Source: Oscillospiraceae bacterium
GTDB taxonomy: Bacteria > Bacillota > Clostridia > Oscillospirales > Ruminococcaceae
Reading direction: 5' to 3'
DNA: 34,632 bases
Assembly: GCA_015067185.1 (NCBI GenBank)
Contig: SVMZ01000034.1
Coordinates: forward strand, 1-34,632
Positions 8,977-16,005 of the stretch are shown here, one piece after another. Numbering within the stretch: position 1 is the first letter of the stretch; each line of letters opens with the position of its first letter. Under the pieces are notes generated by a model that was not told where the DNA came from, did no database searches, and saw only the letters and a program-made list of their open reading frames with translations. The position numbers were made by a program, and so were the translations under genes.

Positions 8977-10077
8977 TCAGGCTAAAAGCCGTGATATAAT
9001 TTCATTGGAAACCAAAACGCCCTTTGTTGTGAGCGATATTCTCCCGTTGCTGTTGTGCAGGAACCCGTTCTTTTCCAACAGCTCCTGCTGTGTCCGGTTT
9101 AAACCGCAGTCCGGATATTGCTGCTGCAGTTCCTGCAGGTCAATCCCTTCCCGCAATCGCAGCCGCAGCATCACATACTCTTCGAATCCACCTCCTTCGC
9201 AGTCAAACAGCGGCTCCGGATTGCTGCTGTCCATAAACTTTTCAATGGAACGCGGATAATAAAGCCTCCTGCCATTTACAAAGGAGTGCGCAGCCGGACC
9301 CAACCCCAGATATTCCTCGCAGTGCCAATATTTCAGGTTATGTCTGCTTTCAAAGCCGGTGACGGCAAAATTGGATATTTCATACCGTTCAAAGCCGTTT
9401 CGCTCCAACCGTTTACAGAGTTGCTCGTACATATCGGCGGTCTCATCGCCATCGGGACATCGGTCAATTATGTCCTCCCTGTCAAAACGGGTGCCTTCTT
9501 CAATTTTCAGCATATAGGCTGAGATGTGCTTCACACCTTGCGCAATGCAAAAATCGGCGGATCTCAGCAGAGATGCTGTTGTCTGCCCGGGCGTACCAAT
9601 CATGAGATCCAGCGAGATGTTATCGATTCCCGCCTGCCGCGCCGCCGCCACCGTTTCAGCCGCATCCTCTGCATGGTGCCGTCTGCCCAACAGGAGCAGC
9701 TCTTCTTCTGAGGCAGACTGCATACCGATAGATACCCGGTTGGCCCCCGCTGCGGCAATCTCGCGAAAAAAAGCACCATTGGAGGAACGCGGATTACATT
9801 CCACTGTGATTTCTGCCTCTTCCAATCCGAACAGCGCCCGGCTGCGGCAAATCAGTTCACTAATACGTTCACCGCCCAGCAAAGACGGGGTTCCGCCTCC
9901 AATATAGAGCGTATCCGCCCGACGGGGAGTCTGCCCTGCAAACCAATACATCCGCTCTGTCAAACTTCGGATATATTCGTCATAACGACTCTCATCTGCC
10001 TTCATGGAATAAAAATCACAGTAGGGGCATTTCCCATCGCAAAAGGGAATGTGCAGATAAATTCCGATATGGTCCAG
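8977..10077 (-). CDS. hemW: HemW-like radical SAM heme chaperone, probable CTG start
   Basis: A 366-residue radical SAM protein formerly annotated as oxygen-independent coproporphyrinogen oxidase. The cluster motif CDGKCPYCDFYS (CX3CX2C) is near the N-terminus, GGGTPSLL follows, and the HemW-type HNLKYW motif is near residue 240. The family acts in heme delivery rather than in the coproporphyrinogen reaction. The open frame can be extended to a TTG at 10131, but the candidate promoter -10 (10110-10115) lies downstream of that codon. AAGGAGG at 10086-10092 is 8 bases from an in-frame CTG at 10077, giving MDHIGIYLHIPFC, the usual family start; the next Met lies after the cluster cysteines. A CTG start is therefore preferred. 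Xylulokinase follows after 17 bases. Confidence 0.88.
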   Translation of the reverse strand: MDHIGIYLHIPFCDGKCPYCDFYSMKADESRYDEYIRSLTERMYWFAGQTPRRADTLYIGGGTPSLLGGERISELICRSRALFGLEEAEITVECNPRSSNGAFFREIAAAGANRVSIGMQSASEEELLLLGRRHHAEDAAETVAAARQAGIDNISLDLMIGTPGQTTASLLRSADFCIAQGVKHISAYMLKIEEGTRFDREDIIDRCPDGDETADMYEQLCKRLERNGFERYEISNFAVTGFESRHNLKYWHCEEYLGLGPAAHSFVNGRRLYYPRSIEKFMDSSNPEPLFDCEGGGFEEYVMLRLRLREGIDLQELQQQYPDCGLNRTQQELLEKNGFLHNSNGRISLTTKGVLVSNEIISRLLA

Positions 10078-10085
10078 CGCGTTCT

Positions 10086-10092
10086 CCTCCTT
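10086..10092 (-). promoter_or_regulatory. ribosome site that sets the CTG start of hemW
   Basis: On the minus strand AAGGAGG is 8 bases upstream of CTG 10077. No ATG, GTG or TTG lies in frame at a workable distance. Confidence 0.65.
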
Positions 10093-10109
10093 TTTTGCAT
10101 TCTCTTTAT

Positions 10110-10138
10110 ATTGTACAATCAAACCTTGCAAATGTAAA
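10110..10138 (-). promoter_or_regulatory. promoter of hemW-xylB
   Basis: On the minus strand TTTACA (10133-10138) and TACAAT (10110-10115) are separated by exactly 17 bases. The -35 box directly abuts the -35 box of the plus-strand promoter at 10139. Confidence 0.7.
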
Positions 10139-10167
10139 TTGCAATATTCAAAAAAATATGATAAAAT
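10139..10167 (+). promoter_or_regulatory. promoter of the lipoprotein-ilvBN-membrane protein operon
   Basis: TTGCAA (10139-10144) and TAAAAT (10162-10167) are separated by 17 bases. The -10 box lies inside the perfect inverted repeat at 10157-10179. The leader to the first gene is only about 35 bases, too short for a T-box or attenuator. Confidence 0.7.
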
Positions 10168-10179
10168 GATTTTATCATA
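10157..10179. repeat. perfect 10-bp inverted repeat over the -10 box
   Basis: TATGATAAAA (10157-10166) and TTTTATCATA (10170-10179) flank a 3-base centre. The stem is AT-only except for one G-C pair, so it is more likely a protein site overlapping the promoter than a terminator. Confidence 0.45.
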
Positions 10180-10195
10180 GGACTTTTTTGCTCAA

Positions 10196-10202
10196 AAGGA
10201 GG
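10196..10202 (+). promoter_or_regulatory. ribosome site that sets the CTG start at 10211
   Basis: AAGGAGG is followed after 8 bases by CTG 10211-10213, which opens the frame of a complete lipoprotein signal peptide. A nearby TTG (10206) reads into TGA after two codons. Confidence 0.65.
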
Positions 10203-10210
10203 GATTTGAA

Positions 10211-11335
10211 CTGAAACGTACGATTTTATGTATCCTGCTTTCTCTTTCCCTCTGTTTCTCATTCCTGTTAGGTGGCTGCAGCCTGTTTGAAACAGTCAAA
10301 GCACTCAACACCGAAAGCCAGCTTGACCCGGAAACATATATGATGACTACCGAAAAGCACGGCCTTCGCGCTGCCTACTTTGGACGCAATCTCACCGATG
10401 ACGCTGCTGTCACTGCCAATGCCTATGTAAATGAAGCTGCCAACACCTTGAAGCTTGACGGAAAAATTGAACAATACATGCTTTTTAGCTGCTTCGATAA
10501 CGAAGAAACCCAGATTATCCAAATGGAGGAGGCTGCCGCAAAAGGCTTTGATGTATTCCTTATCGATCCTTGCAGCAGCCGGGTGCTTGCCTGTGCCGCA
10601 CAGCTGATGGCAGAGCAGCGCATCCTTTTTGCTGCGGAGATCTCTGATTTGTATGCCCACCCTTCCGTTTTGGGCATCAGCTGTTCCACTACACGATCCG
10701 ACCAGGCCGCAGCCAATTATGTATGCAACAAAGCTGCCAACAGCGGTTCTCCCGCTGCAGCAATCATCCTTACCTCTCCCAACAGCTTTGGACGCGCCAA
10801 GCGCGACATCTTTCTGCAGACCTTGGAACAATACCCTGAAATAACCGTCATTGCCGATCAACAATATACCTCTGTAGAGGAAGCTGCCTCTTTACTCAGA
10901 AATATCTATCCTGCATTTGCCGCTTTGGAGGAGAATACAATCCCGATCATTCTCTGCGACAGGCTGGACAGTCGGCTCCTGCTGTTTATTCTGGATCTTT
11001 TCCCCAATCTTCCCATGTTTGCCCTCTCCGACCGTATTGATTTTCTCACATCGCTTCTGCAGTTTGCCGGAGATGAGGGAAAGGTTCCTTTTACCTTTGC
11101 CGCAGTAAACAGCGCCGCTGATCTGCCCTCTCTTGCGCTGAAGATAGCAGTGCAGGCTGCCTCCGGAGATTCTTTTGCCCCGGATTCCGTTGTCAATGGA
11201 CAACTCCTTATTGACACTTATTATTTGTTGACCGACGAGGAATTCTCAGCCTCCTCCTCGGTCCTCAGCACCGCTGATGAAACCTATATTGCCACCGGCA
11301 TTCTGCACAATCCCCTTTCCGAAATTTTTGACTGA
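10211..11335 (+). CDS. periplasmic-binding-like lipoprotein, CTG start
   Basis: A 374-residue protein whose start is inferred at CTG 10211, since only this gives a full signal peptide (KRTILCILLSLSLCFSFLLG) with lipobox LGGC and acceptor Cys23. The first in-frame ATG (10340) would remove it. The mature part resembles type 1 periplasmic-binding folds that bind sugars or similar ligands: alternating strands and helices, including DVFLIDPCSSRVLACAAQLM and SFGRAKRDIFLQTLEQYPEI, with a late segment IAVQAASGDSFAPDSVVNG. No permease or ATPase is nearby, so it may be an orphan sensor or receptor rather than a transport component. It is the first gene of the operon leading into ilvB (34-base gap). Confidence 0.75.
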   Translation: MKRTILCILLSLSLCFSFLLGGCSLFETVKALNTESQLDPETYMMTTEKHGLRAAYFGRNLTDDAAVTANAYVNEAANTLKLDGKIEQYMLFSCFDNEETQIIQMEEAAAKGFDVFLIDPCSSRVLACAAQLMAEQRILFAAEISDLYAHPSVLGISCSTTRSDQAAANYVCNKAANSGSPAAAIILTSPNSFGRAKRDIFLQTLEQYPEITVIADQQYTSVEEAASLLRNIYPAFAALEENTIPIILCDRLDSRLLLFILDLFPNLPMFALSDRIDFLTSLLQFAGDEGKVPFTFAAVNSAADLPSLALKIAVQAASGDSFAPDSVVNGQLLIDTYYLLTDEEFSASSSVLSTADETYIATGILHNPLSEIFD

Positions 11336-11369
11336 ATCAATCCAACCATCTTCACAAGGAGGATCCTTT

Positions 11370-12995
11370 ATGATAACCGGCGCTGAAGCAATTGTGAAAT
11401 GTCTTGAAGAGGAAGGTGTCTCCGTCATCTTTGGCTATCCCGGTGCGGCTGTATGCCCTCTTTATGACAAACTTTCCTACACAGACATCCGCCACATTTT
11501 GGTGCGACAGGAACAGAATGCAGGTCATGCTGCCAGCGGCTATGCCCGTATCTCCGGCAGGACCGGTGTCTGTATCTCCACTTCCGGACCGGGAGCCACC
11601 AACCTTATCACCGCCATTGCCACCGCTTATATGGATTCCATCCCTCTTGTCGCTATCACCGGTCAGGTCTCGCTGGAGTTGTTGGGGAGAGATGTATTCC
11701 AGGAGGCGGATATTACCGGTGCATGCGCACCCTTTGTCAAACACAGCTATCTGATTACCAACGCCCACGATATTCCCCGTGTTTTTAAAGAAGCTTTCCA
11801 CATCGCTTCTACAGGACGCCCCGGTCCTGTTCTGATCGATATTCCCGTCAACATTCAAAACAATACCCTTGACTTCAAATATCCTGAAACCGTTTCCATC
11901 CGCGGCTATAATCCCAGTGTTAAGGGGCACGCCTTCCAGATCAAAAAGGCTGTTGCTGCCATTAATCATGCCAAAAAGCCGCTGATTTGCGCCGGCGGCG
12001 GCATTTTTGATTCCGGAGCTCAGCAAATTTTCCGCCGCTTTGCCGAAGCGACAAATATTCCCGTTGTCAGCACAATGATGGGGCTCTCTGTTCTGCCAGC
12101 CAATCATCCCCTCAACCTCGGCATGGTAGGTCTTTACGGCAACAATCCTGCTAACCGTGCCGTATACGAATGTGATACCCTGATTGTAATCGGTGCCCGC
12201 CTGGGCGATCGGTTCCTTGGTCAAAACGGTAATTCTCAAAAGCTGACCGAAAGCACCACCATCATCCATATCGATGTTGACCCCGCCGAAATTGGTAAAA
12301 ACGTGGGCACCAACATCCCCATTGTTGGTGACGCCGGTACTATTCTGGAACAACTTATGGAAAATCCGCCTCATCCTGACACCACCACCTGGAAAGAAAG
12401 ACTGAACACATTATGCGGACTTACCCCTACTGACAGAGACACCGGTGATATCCCCAATATGAGAAAATTCATGCATCTTCTCTCTGAAAAAACTGATGAC
12501 CGCACCATCGTTGTTACCGATGTAGGCCTCAATCAGATTGATACCGCCATGGGATATCAAATAAAATCCGGCCGCATTCTCTCTTCCTGCGGAATGGGAA
12601 CCATGGGCTATGCTCTGCCTGCTGCCTGCGGCGCCAAGCTGGCTGCCCCCGACACCCCCGTTCTTGCCGTTATAGGAGACGGCGGTTTCCAGATGAGCAT
12701 GAATGAAATAGGCACCGCTGTTCAAAATAAAATTCCACTCAAACTGATTGTGGACAACAATCATTCTCTCGGTATGGTGAGAGATATTCAAAAACAAAAT
12801 TTCAACGGACATTTTGTTGCTGTTGATCTCGCTCCCTATCCCGATATTCGCTATATCGCCATGGCTTACGGTCTTTCTTTCTATCGTCTTGAAAAAATGA
12901 GTGATGCCAACGAGGCCATTTCCTTGCTGCTGCAGAATCCCAATGAAAGCTTTTTACTGGAAATTATAACTGACCGCAGCGAACAAAACACCTGA
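11370..12995 (+). CDS. ilvB: acetolactate synthase large subunit
   Basis: A 541-residue thiamine-diphosphate enzyme that joins two pyruvates, or pyruvate and 2-oxobutyrate, in valine/leucine/isoleucine synthesis. The start is ATG 11370, with AAGGAGG just upstream; an earlier in-frame ATG at 11277 lies within the previous gene. The N-terminal GYPGAAVCPLYDKL and RQEQNAGHAASGYAR carry the catalytic Glu. The ThDP-binding motif begins at GDGGFQMSMNEIGTA and ends at the paired Asn of IVDNNHS. At 541 residues it is slightly shorter than many family members, but all three domains appear present. It is followed after 16 bases by its regulatory subunit, which supports a biosynthetic rather than catabolic enzyme. 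Confidence 0.95.
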   Translation: MITGAEAIVKCLEEEGVSVIFGYPGAAVCPLYDKLSYTDIRHILVRQEQNAGHAASGYARISGRTGVCISTSGPGATNLITAIATAYMDSIPLVAITGQVSLELLGRDVFQEADITGACAPFVKHSYLITNAHDIPRVFKEAFHIASTGRPGPVLIDIPVNIQNNTLDFKYPETVSIRGYNPSVKGHAFQIKKAVAAINHAKKPLICAGGGIFDSGAQQIFRRFAEATNIPVVSTMMGLSVLPANHPLNLGMVGLYGNNPANRAVYECDTLIVIGARLGDRFLGQNGNSQKLTESTTIIHIDVDPAEIGKNVGTNIPIVGDAGTILEQLMENPPHPDTTTWKERLNTLCGLTPTDRDTGDIPNMRKFMHLLSEKTDDRTIVVTDVGLNQIDTAMGYQIKSGRILSSCGMGTMGYALPAACGAKLAAPDTPVLAVIGDGGFQMSMNEIGTAVQNKIPLKLIVDNNHSLGMVRDIQKQNFNGHFVAVDLAPYPDIRYIAMAYGLSFYRLEKMSDANEAISLLLQNPNESFLLEIITDRSEQNT

Positions 12996-13011
12996 AAGGA
13001 GCCGCAAAAAA

Positions 13012-13500
13012 ATGAAAAAAACCATATCCGTTCTGGTTGAAAACCATGCCGGCGTCCTTTCCAGAATTGCCGGCCTGTTCTCCCGCCGAGGTTTCAACAT
13101 CGACAGCCTCGCCGTAGGTGTTACCGACGACAAAACCGTCTCGCGCATGACAATCGTTGCCGAATGTGATGACTACCTTGCGGAGCAGATGGAAAAACAA
13201 CTGAATAAACTGATTGATGTTATCAAGGTGCGCGGCGCCAACAGCGACGAACTGATCAGCCGCGAGATGATGCTGATTAAGGTGACTGCCACTAACTCTC
13301 TGCGTGGTGAGATCACCGATATCGTTAAGATTATGGGTGCCAAGATCGTAGATATCTCAAAAAACACTCTTACAATTGAGATGTGCGATTCTCCCGACCG
13401 TGTTGACCTGCTGGAAGATCTGATGCGCCCTTACAAAATTAAAGAAGTGGTACGCACCGGTACCATCGCCATTCAAAAAGGCGGAGAAAGCGCCTTCTGA
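13012..13500 (+). CDS. ilvN: acetolactate synthase small (regulatory) subunit
   Basis: A 162-residue protein that begins with an ACT domain (residues about 3-78: TISVLVENHAGVLSRIAGLF, then RRGFNIDSLAVG), followed by the conserved C-terminal half (REMMLIKVTATNSLRGEI and the end VVRTGTIAIQKGG). This subunit activates the large subunit and confers valine feedback inhibition. AAAGGAG lies before ATG 13012. Its stop nearly touches the ribosome site of the next gene. ilvC, ilvD and the leu genes are absent from the window. The length matches IlvN/IlvH. Confidence 0.95.
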   Translation: MKKTISVLVENHAGVLSRIAGLFSRRGFNIDSLAVGVTDDKTVSRMTIVAECDDYLAEQMEKQLNKLIDVIKVRGANSDELISREMMLIKVTATNSLRGEITDIVKIMGAKIVDISKNTLTIEMCDSPDRVDLLEDLMRPYKIKEVVRTGTIAIQKGGESAF

Positions 13501-13510
13501 GGTGATCTGT

Positions 13511-14551
13511 ATGCTTTGTCTCCTTTCTTTTATGCATGCTTTTGTGGACGGCATCTGCGCCTCCACCGTTCTGGGACAGCTTACACCGGTATTTCCCGCC
13601 GAAACTGTCCTTATCATTCTGCTCTATAATCTGCTGGCCTTTTCCACCCAGGGATTGACAGGCTTATTGGTGGACCGTCTGGGAAGACACCGTGAATACA
13701 CGCTGCTCTCTTCTGCACTAGTGATTCTGGGGCTGATGCTGCCCTGTGCCTCTCTCACTGCCGCCATCCTCAAAACCTGTCTGGTAGGTCTTGGAAACAG
13801 CCTGTTTCACGTTGCTGCCGGTGCAAAAGTAATTCTTGCTTCCCCCAAAAAGGCACTGCCGATGGGTATTTTTGTGGCTCCCGGTGCCATGGGACTCACC
13901 CTTGGCACGCTGTTCCCCTCTTTGGGCGGACTGTTTGCCGTTTTGCTTGCTGCCTGCGCTGTCGCCCTCTGCTTTCTCTCTAAGATGGCACCGCTTCCGC
14001 AAAATGCACCTGCCGCACGTTCGTTTTCTTCTCTCTCTGCGGGTGCTGTTCTCGCCGGGGCCGGGCTGCTCTTCTGTATTTTTTCCCGCGCGTTCGGCGG
14101 CAGTGCCGTATCTTTTCCCTGGAAAACAACAGTTACCGCCACCCTCCTTGCCACAACTGCCGTTGTCGCCGGCAAAATGCTGGGCGGGCTGCTCTGTGAC
14201 CGTTTTGGTCCCATCAAGCTGTGTGCCATCTCCATTCCTTCTGCTGCGTTGCTGCTTCTTCTCTGTTCTCAATGGATGCTTCCTTCGCTGTTGGGGCAGC
14301 TGCTGCTCAACCTCTCCATGCCGGTGACCTTGTGGCTGCTCTGTCAGCTGCTGCCGGAGTCCCCTGGTTTCGCTTTCGGACTTGCCGCCAGCTGTCTCTA
14401 TCCCGGTACGCTGTTTGCTCAGTTTCTCCCCGCACAACCTGCTGCGCGCACCATCGTCTTTGCGGCTGTCTTTGCTCTCAATACCATGCTGATGCTGTTT
14501 TCTTCCTTTTTTATTGCCAAACGCAGCAAAAAACAGCTTTCTGCCCACTGA
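13511..14551 (+). CDS. MFS-like polytopic membrane protein
   Basis: A 346-residue protein of roughly 10 to 12 hydrophobic segments. The start is taken as ATG 13511 because GAGGTG is 6 bases upstream; a GTG three codons earlier overlaps that site. Two copies of an MFS-style loop are visible: LLVDRLGRHREYTLL after the second segment and GGLLCDRFGPIKLCAIS at the start of the second half, which supports a transporter of two related halves. It is shorter than the usual 400 residues or so. The substrate is unknown. It directly follows ilvN and precedes the four mini-membrane-protein genes after 22 bases, so it may work with them. Confidence 0.7.
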   Translation: MLCLLSFMHAFVDGICASTVLGQLTPVFPAETVLIILLYNLLAFSTQGLTGLLVDRLGRHREYTLLSSALVILGLMLPCASLTAAILKTCLVGLGNSLFHVAAGAKVILASPKKALPMGIFVAPGAMGLTLGTLFPSLGGLFAVLLAACAVALCFLSKMAPLPQNAPAARSFSSLSAGAVLAGAGLLFCIFSRAFGGSAVSFPWKTTVTATLLATTAVVAGKMLGGLLCDRFGPIKLCAISIPSAALLLLLCSQWMLPSLLGQLLLNLSMPVTLWLLCQLLPESPGFAFGLAASCLYPGTLFAQFLPAQPAARTIVFAAVFALNTMLMLFSSFFIAKRSKKQLSAH

Positions 14552-14573
14552 TAACAGGAAAGGATGATCTGCC

Positions 14574-14813
14574 ATGAAAAAAATCAAAACATTTCTTACT
14601 GTTCTTCTCCCCTTCTGTACCTCTTTTGCCACCGTCACTGCTTTTGCAGATGCCATTTCACCACCTTACGCTGCTACTGCCTCTTTCCTTCTCTCTTTTA
14701 TTGTCATCGGCATCGCGGCTCTGATCCTGATTGTCATCGCTCTTGTTCTCTTTTTTCTCATCCGGTATTTTGTAAGAAAAGAAAAAACAAAAAAGGAGTC
14801 GAATAACCAATGA
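14574..14813 (+). CDS. mini-membrane protein, copy 1 of 4
   Basis: A 79-residue protein with a signal peptide ending TAFA (cleavage expected before Asp, AXA rule), a short ectodomain beginning DAISPP, one membrane segment (IVIGIAALILIVIALVLFFL) and a basic tail RYFVRKEKTKK. It shares this plan and the FAD-x-[IV]-x-x-P start of the mature form with the three genes that follow. AAAGGA precedes ATG 14574, and its TGA overlaps the next ATG (ATGA at 14810). No known family is recognised. Confidence 0.75.
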   Translation: MKKIKTFLTVLLPFCTSFATVTAFADAISPPYAATASFLLSFIVIGIAALILIVIALVLFFLIRYFVRKEKTKKESNNQ

Positions 14814-15088
14814 AAAATTTCCGTTTCTTTTTCCCGCCTTTTTTCGCTGTCATTCTGCCTTTTCTTTTTTCCGTCGTTTCTTTTGCTGATGAAGTATATC
14901 TGCCGGAAGATTCCACTCCGGCCGACTCTACTCTTTCTCTTCTGCTCTGCGCGGCACTGCTTCTGATTGCCGCTGCTGTTATTTCCTTTTTGATCCGTTT
15001 TGTGAGCAAAAAGAAAAAAAGCGGTATCATTCAACCCGAATGCAGCATTCCGGAGGAATCAATCACGGAGGAACAAGAATCTAAATGA
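14810..15088 (+). CDS. mini-membrane protein, copy 2 of 4
   Basis: A 92-residue paralogue. The signal peptide ends VVSFA, the mature form starts DEVYLPEDS, a membrane segment follows (LSLLLCAALLLIAAAVISFL), and then the tail IRFVSKKKKSG. It differs from its neighbours in a longer acidic C-terminus (about 20 residues rich in Glu). AAAAGGAG lies within the end of copy 1, and both junctions are ATGA overlaps, indicating coupled translation. The product is predicted as single-pass with the C-terminus inside. Function unknown. Confidence 0.72.
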   Translation: MKNFRFFFPPFFAVILPFLFSVVSFADEVYLPEDSTPADSTLSLLLCAALLLIAAAVISFLIRFVSKKKKSGIIQPECSIPEESITEEQESK

Positions 15089-15306
15089 AATCATTCTTTT
15101 TTACACTCATTGCCGCTGCCACACTGCTGCTCTCTACAATAACCGCTTTTGCCGATGTGGTATCACTTCCTGTGATTATCCTTTTTGAGGTTATGCCATT
15201 TGTGCTTGCAGGAGTACTTCTCATCGCTGTTGCCGTTGTACTGTTTTTCCTGATTCGAAAACTCTCCAAAAATAAAAAATCTCAAAAGGAGGCGGATTCT
15301 CAATGA
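15085..15306 (+). CDS. mini-membrane protein, copy 3 of 4
   Basis: A 73-residue paralogue and the most compact copy. The signal peptide ends TITAFA, the mature form starts DVVSLPVII, the membrane segment is VLAGVLLIAVAVVLFFLI, and the tail is RKLSKNKKSQK. A GGAGG site sits in the end of copy 2 upstream of ATG 15085, which overlaps that stop as ATGA. The membrane segment is nearly superimposable on that of copy 4. Function unknown. Confidence 0.72.
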   Translation: MKSFFFTLIAAATLLLSTITAFADVVSLPVIILFEVMPFVLAGVLLIAVAVVLFFLIRKLSKNKKSQKEADSQ

Positions 15307-15539
15307 AAAAACTGCTTTTCGCACTTATCGCAGCTGCTCTTGTTTTTGCTCTCACAATCATTTCATTTGCCGATCTGGTAGCGCCGCCCTCCTCCATTTT
15401 TCTGGCGTGGCCCTTTGTGATTGCGGCCCTTGTTTTGATTGCCGCTGCCGTGGTGATCTTTCTCCTCATCGCCCGGCACAGAAAAAAACAGTCTAAAACA
15501 GCGGTTCTTCTCTGCCGAAAACCTCCTGAGGATAACTAA
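15303..15539 (+). CDS. mini-membrane protein, copy 4 of 4
   Basis: A 78-residue paralogue. The signal peptide ends TIISFA, the mature form starts DLVAPPSS, the membrane segment is FVIAALVLIAAAVVIFLLIA, and the basic tail RHRKKQSK is extended by a short polar end. AAAAGGAGG within copy 3 precedes ATG 15303 (ATGA overlap). Two bases after its stop the last gene of the run begins. Function unknown. Confidence 0.72.
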   Translation: MKKLLFALIAAALVFALTIISFADLVAPPSSIFLAWPFVIAALVLIAAAVVIFLLIARHRKKQSKTAVLLCRKPPEDN

Positions 15540-15541
15540 CT

Positions 15542-15934
15542 ATGTTTCGTGCCGCTCTTTTAACCATTCTTACGGAGTCTGCCTTTCTTTCCCTTTTGGT
15601 ATATGGCAAAAGGTTGATTGATAAACTCCCCCGCGTTTTTTCCCGGCTACACCGCTTTTTTCGGTTGGATTTTTCCTGCTCAACCGGATTATTGTTTCTC
15701 TACTGGGCGTTGGTCAATCTGTTCACCAATCTGTTGCTGAATCTTTCGCTGCGCATTGCCATTCTGTCCGGTGCAAAATATGCCGCCGTAATGGCTGCAG
15801 TGTACCCTGCGGAGCTGCTGGTGGTACTCGCTGAGTGGCTACTGCTCTCGGTGTTGTGCGGACGAAGCGGCTATCTGCTGGTTGTTGTTTTTCTCTCCAA
15901 CCTGCTCTCCTATTCGCTGGGGCTGCTCCTTTAA
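15542..15934 (+). CDS. small polytopic membrane protein
   Basis: A 130-residue hydrophobic protein with about four membrane segments (near residues 5-20, 48-72, 80-100 and 105-128) and a basic first loop (GKRLIDKLPRVFSRLHRFFR). It has no signal peptide of the kind seen in the four preceding genes. It starts 2 bases after copy 4 with a weak GAGG site, so it is probably translated by coupling. It ends the operon, and a perfect terminator follows. The family is not recognised; it may be the membrane partner of the mini-proteins. Confidence 0.65.
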   Translation: MFRAALLTILTESAFLSLLVYGKRLIDKLPRVFSRLHRFFRLDFSCSTGLLFLYWALVNLFTNLLLNLSLRIAILSGAKYAAVMAAVYPAELLVVLAEWLLLSVLCGRSGYLLVVVFLSNLLSYSLGLLL

Positions 15935-15966
15935 TGTTCTCTTATTTTCGTAATATTGGCAAAACT

Positions 15967-16005
15967 AAGGCCCGCAAACCGAATGTTTGCGGGCCTTGTT
16001 TGTTT
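15967..16005. terminator. bidirectional terminator
   Basis: A perfect 13-bp stem (15967-15979 with 15985-15997) around a 5-base loop is followed by GTTTGTTT. It lies between the end of the nine-gene operon and the stop of the convergent AraC regulator gene (16004). Confidence 0.85.

Noticed and set aside
7856-9259. A 467-codon plus-strand open frame opposite xylB and hemW
   Set aside because: It is a mirror of the xylulokinase reading frame and has no start signal or recognisable domain.
10078-10131. An upstream TTG start for hemW at 10131
   Set aside because: The TACAAT -10 box at 10110-10115 lies downstream of that codon, there is no ribosome site before it, and the extra 18 residues are not part of the family.
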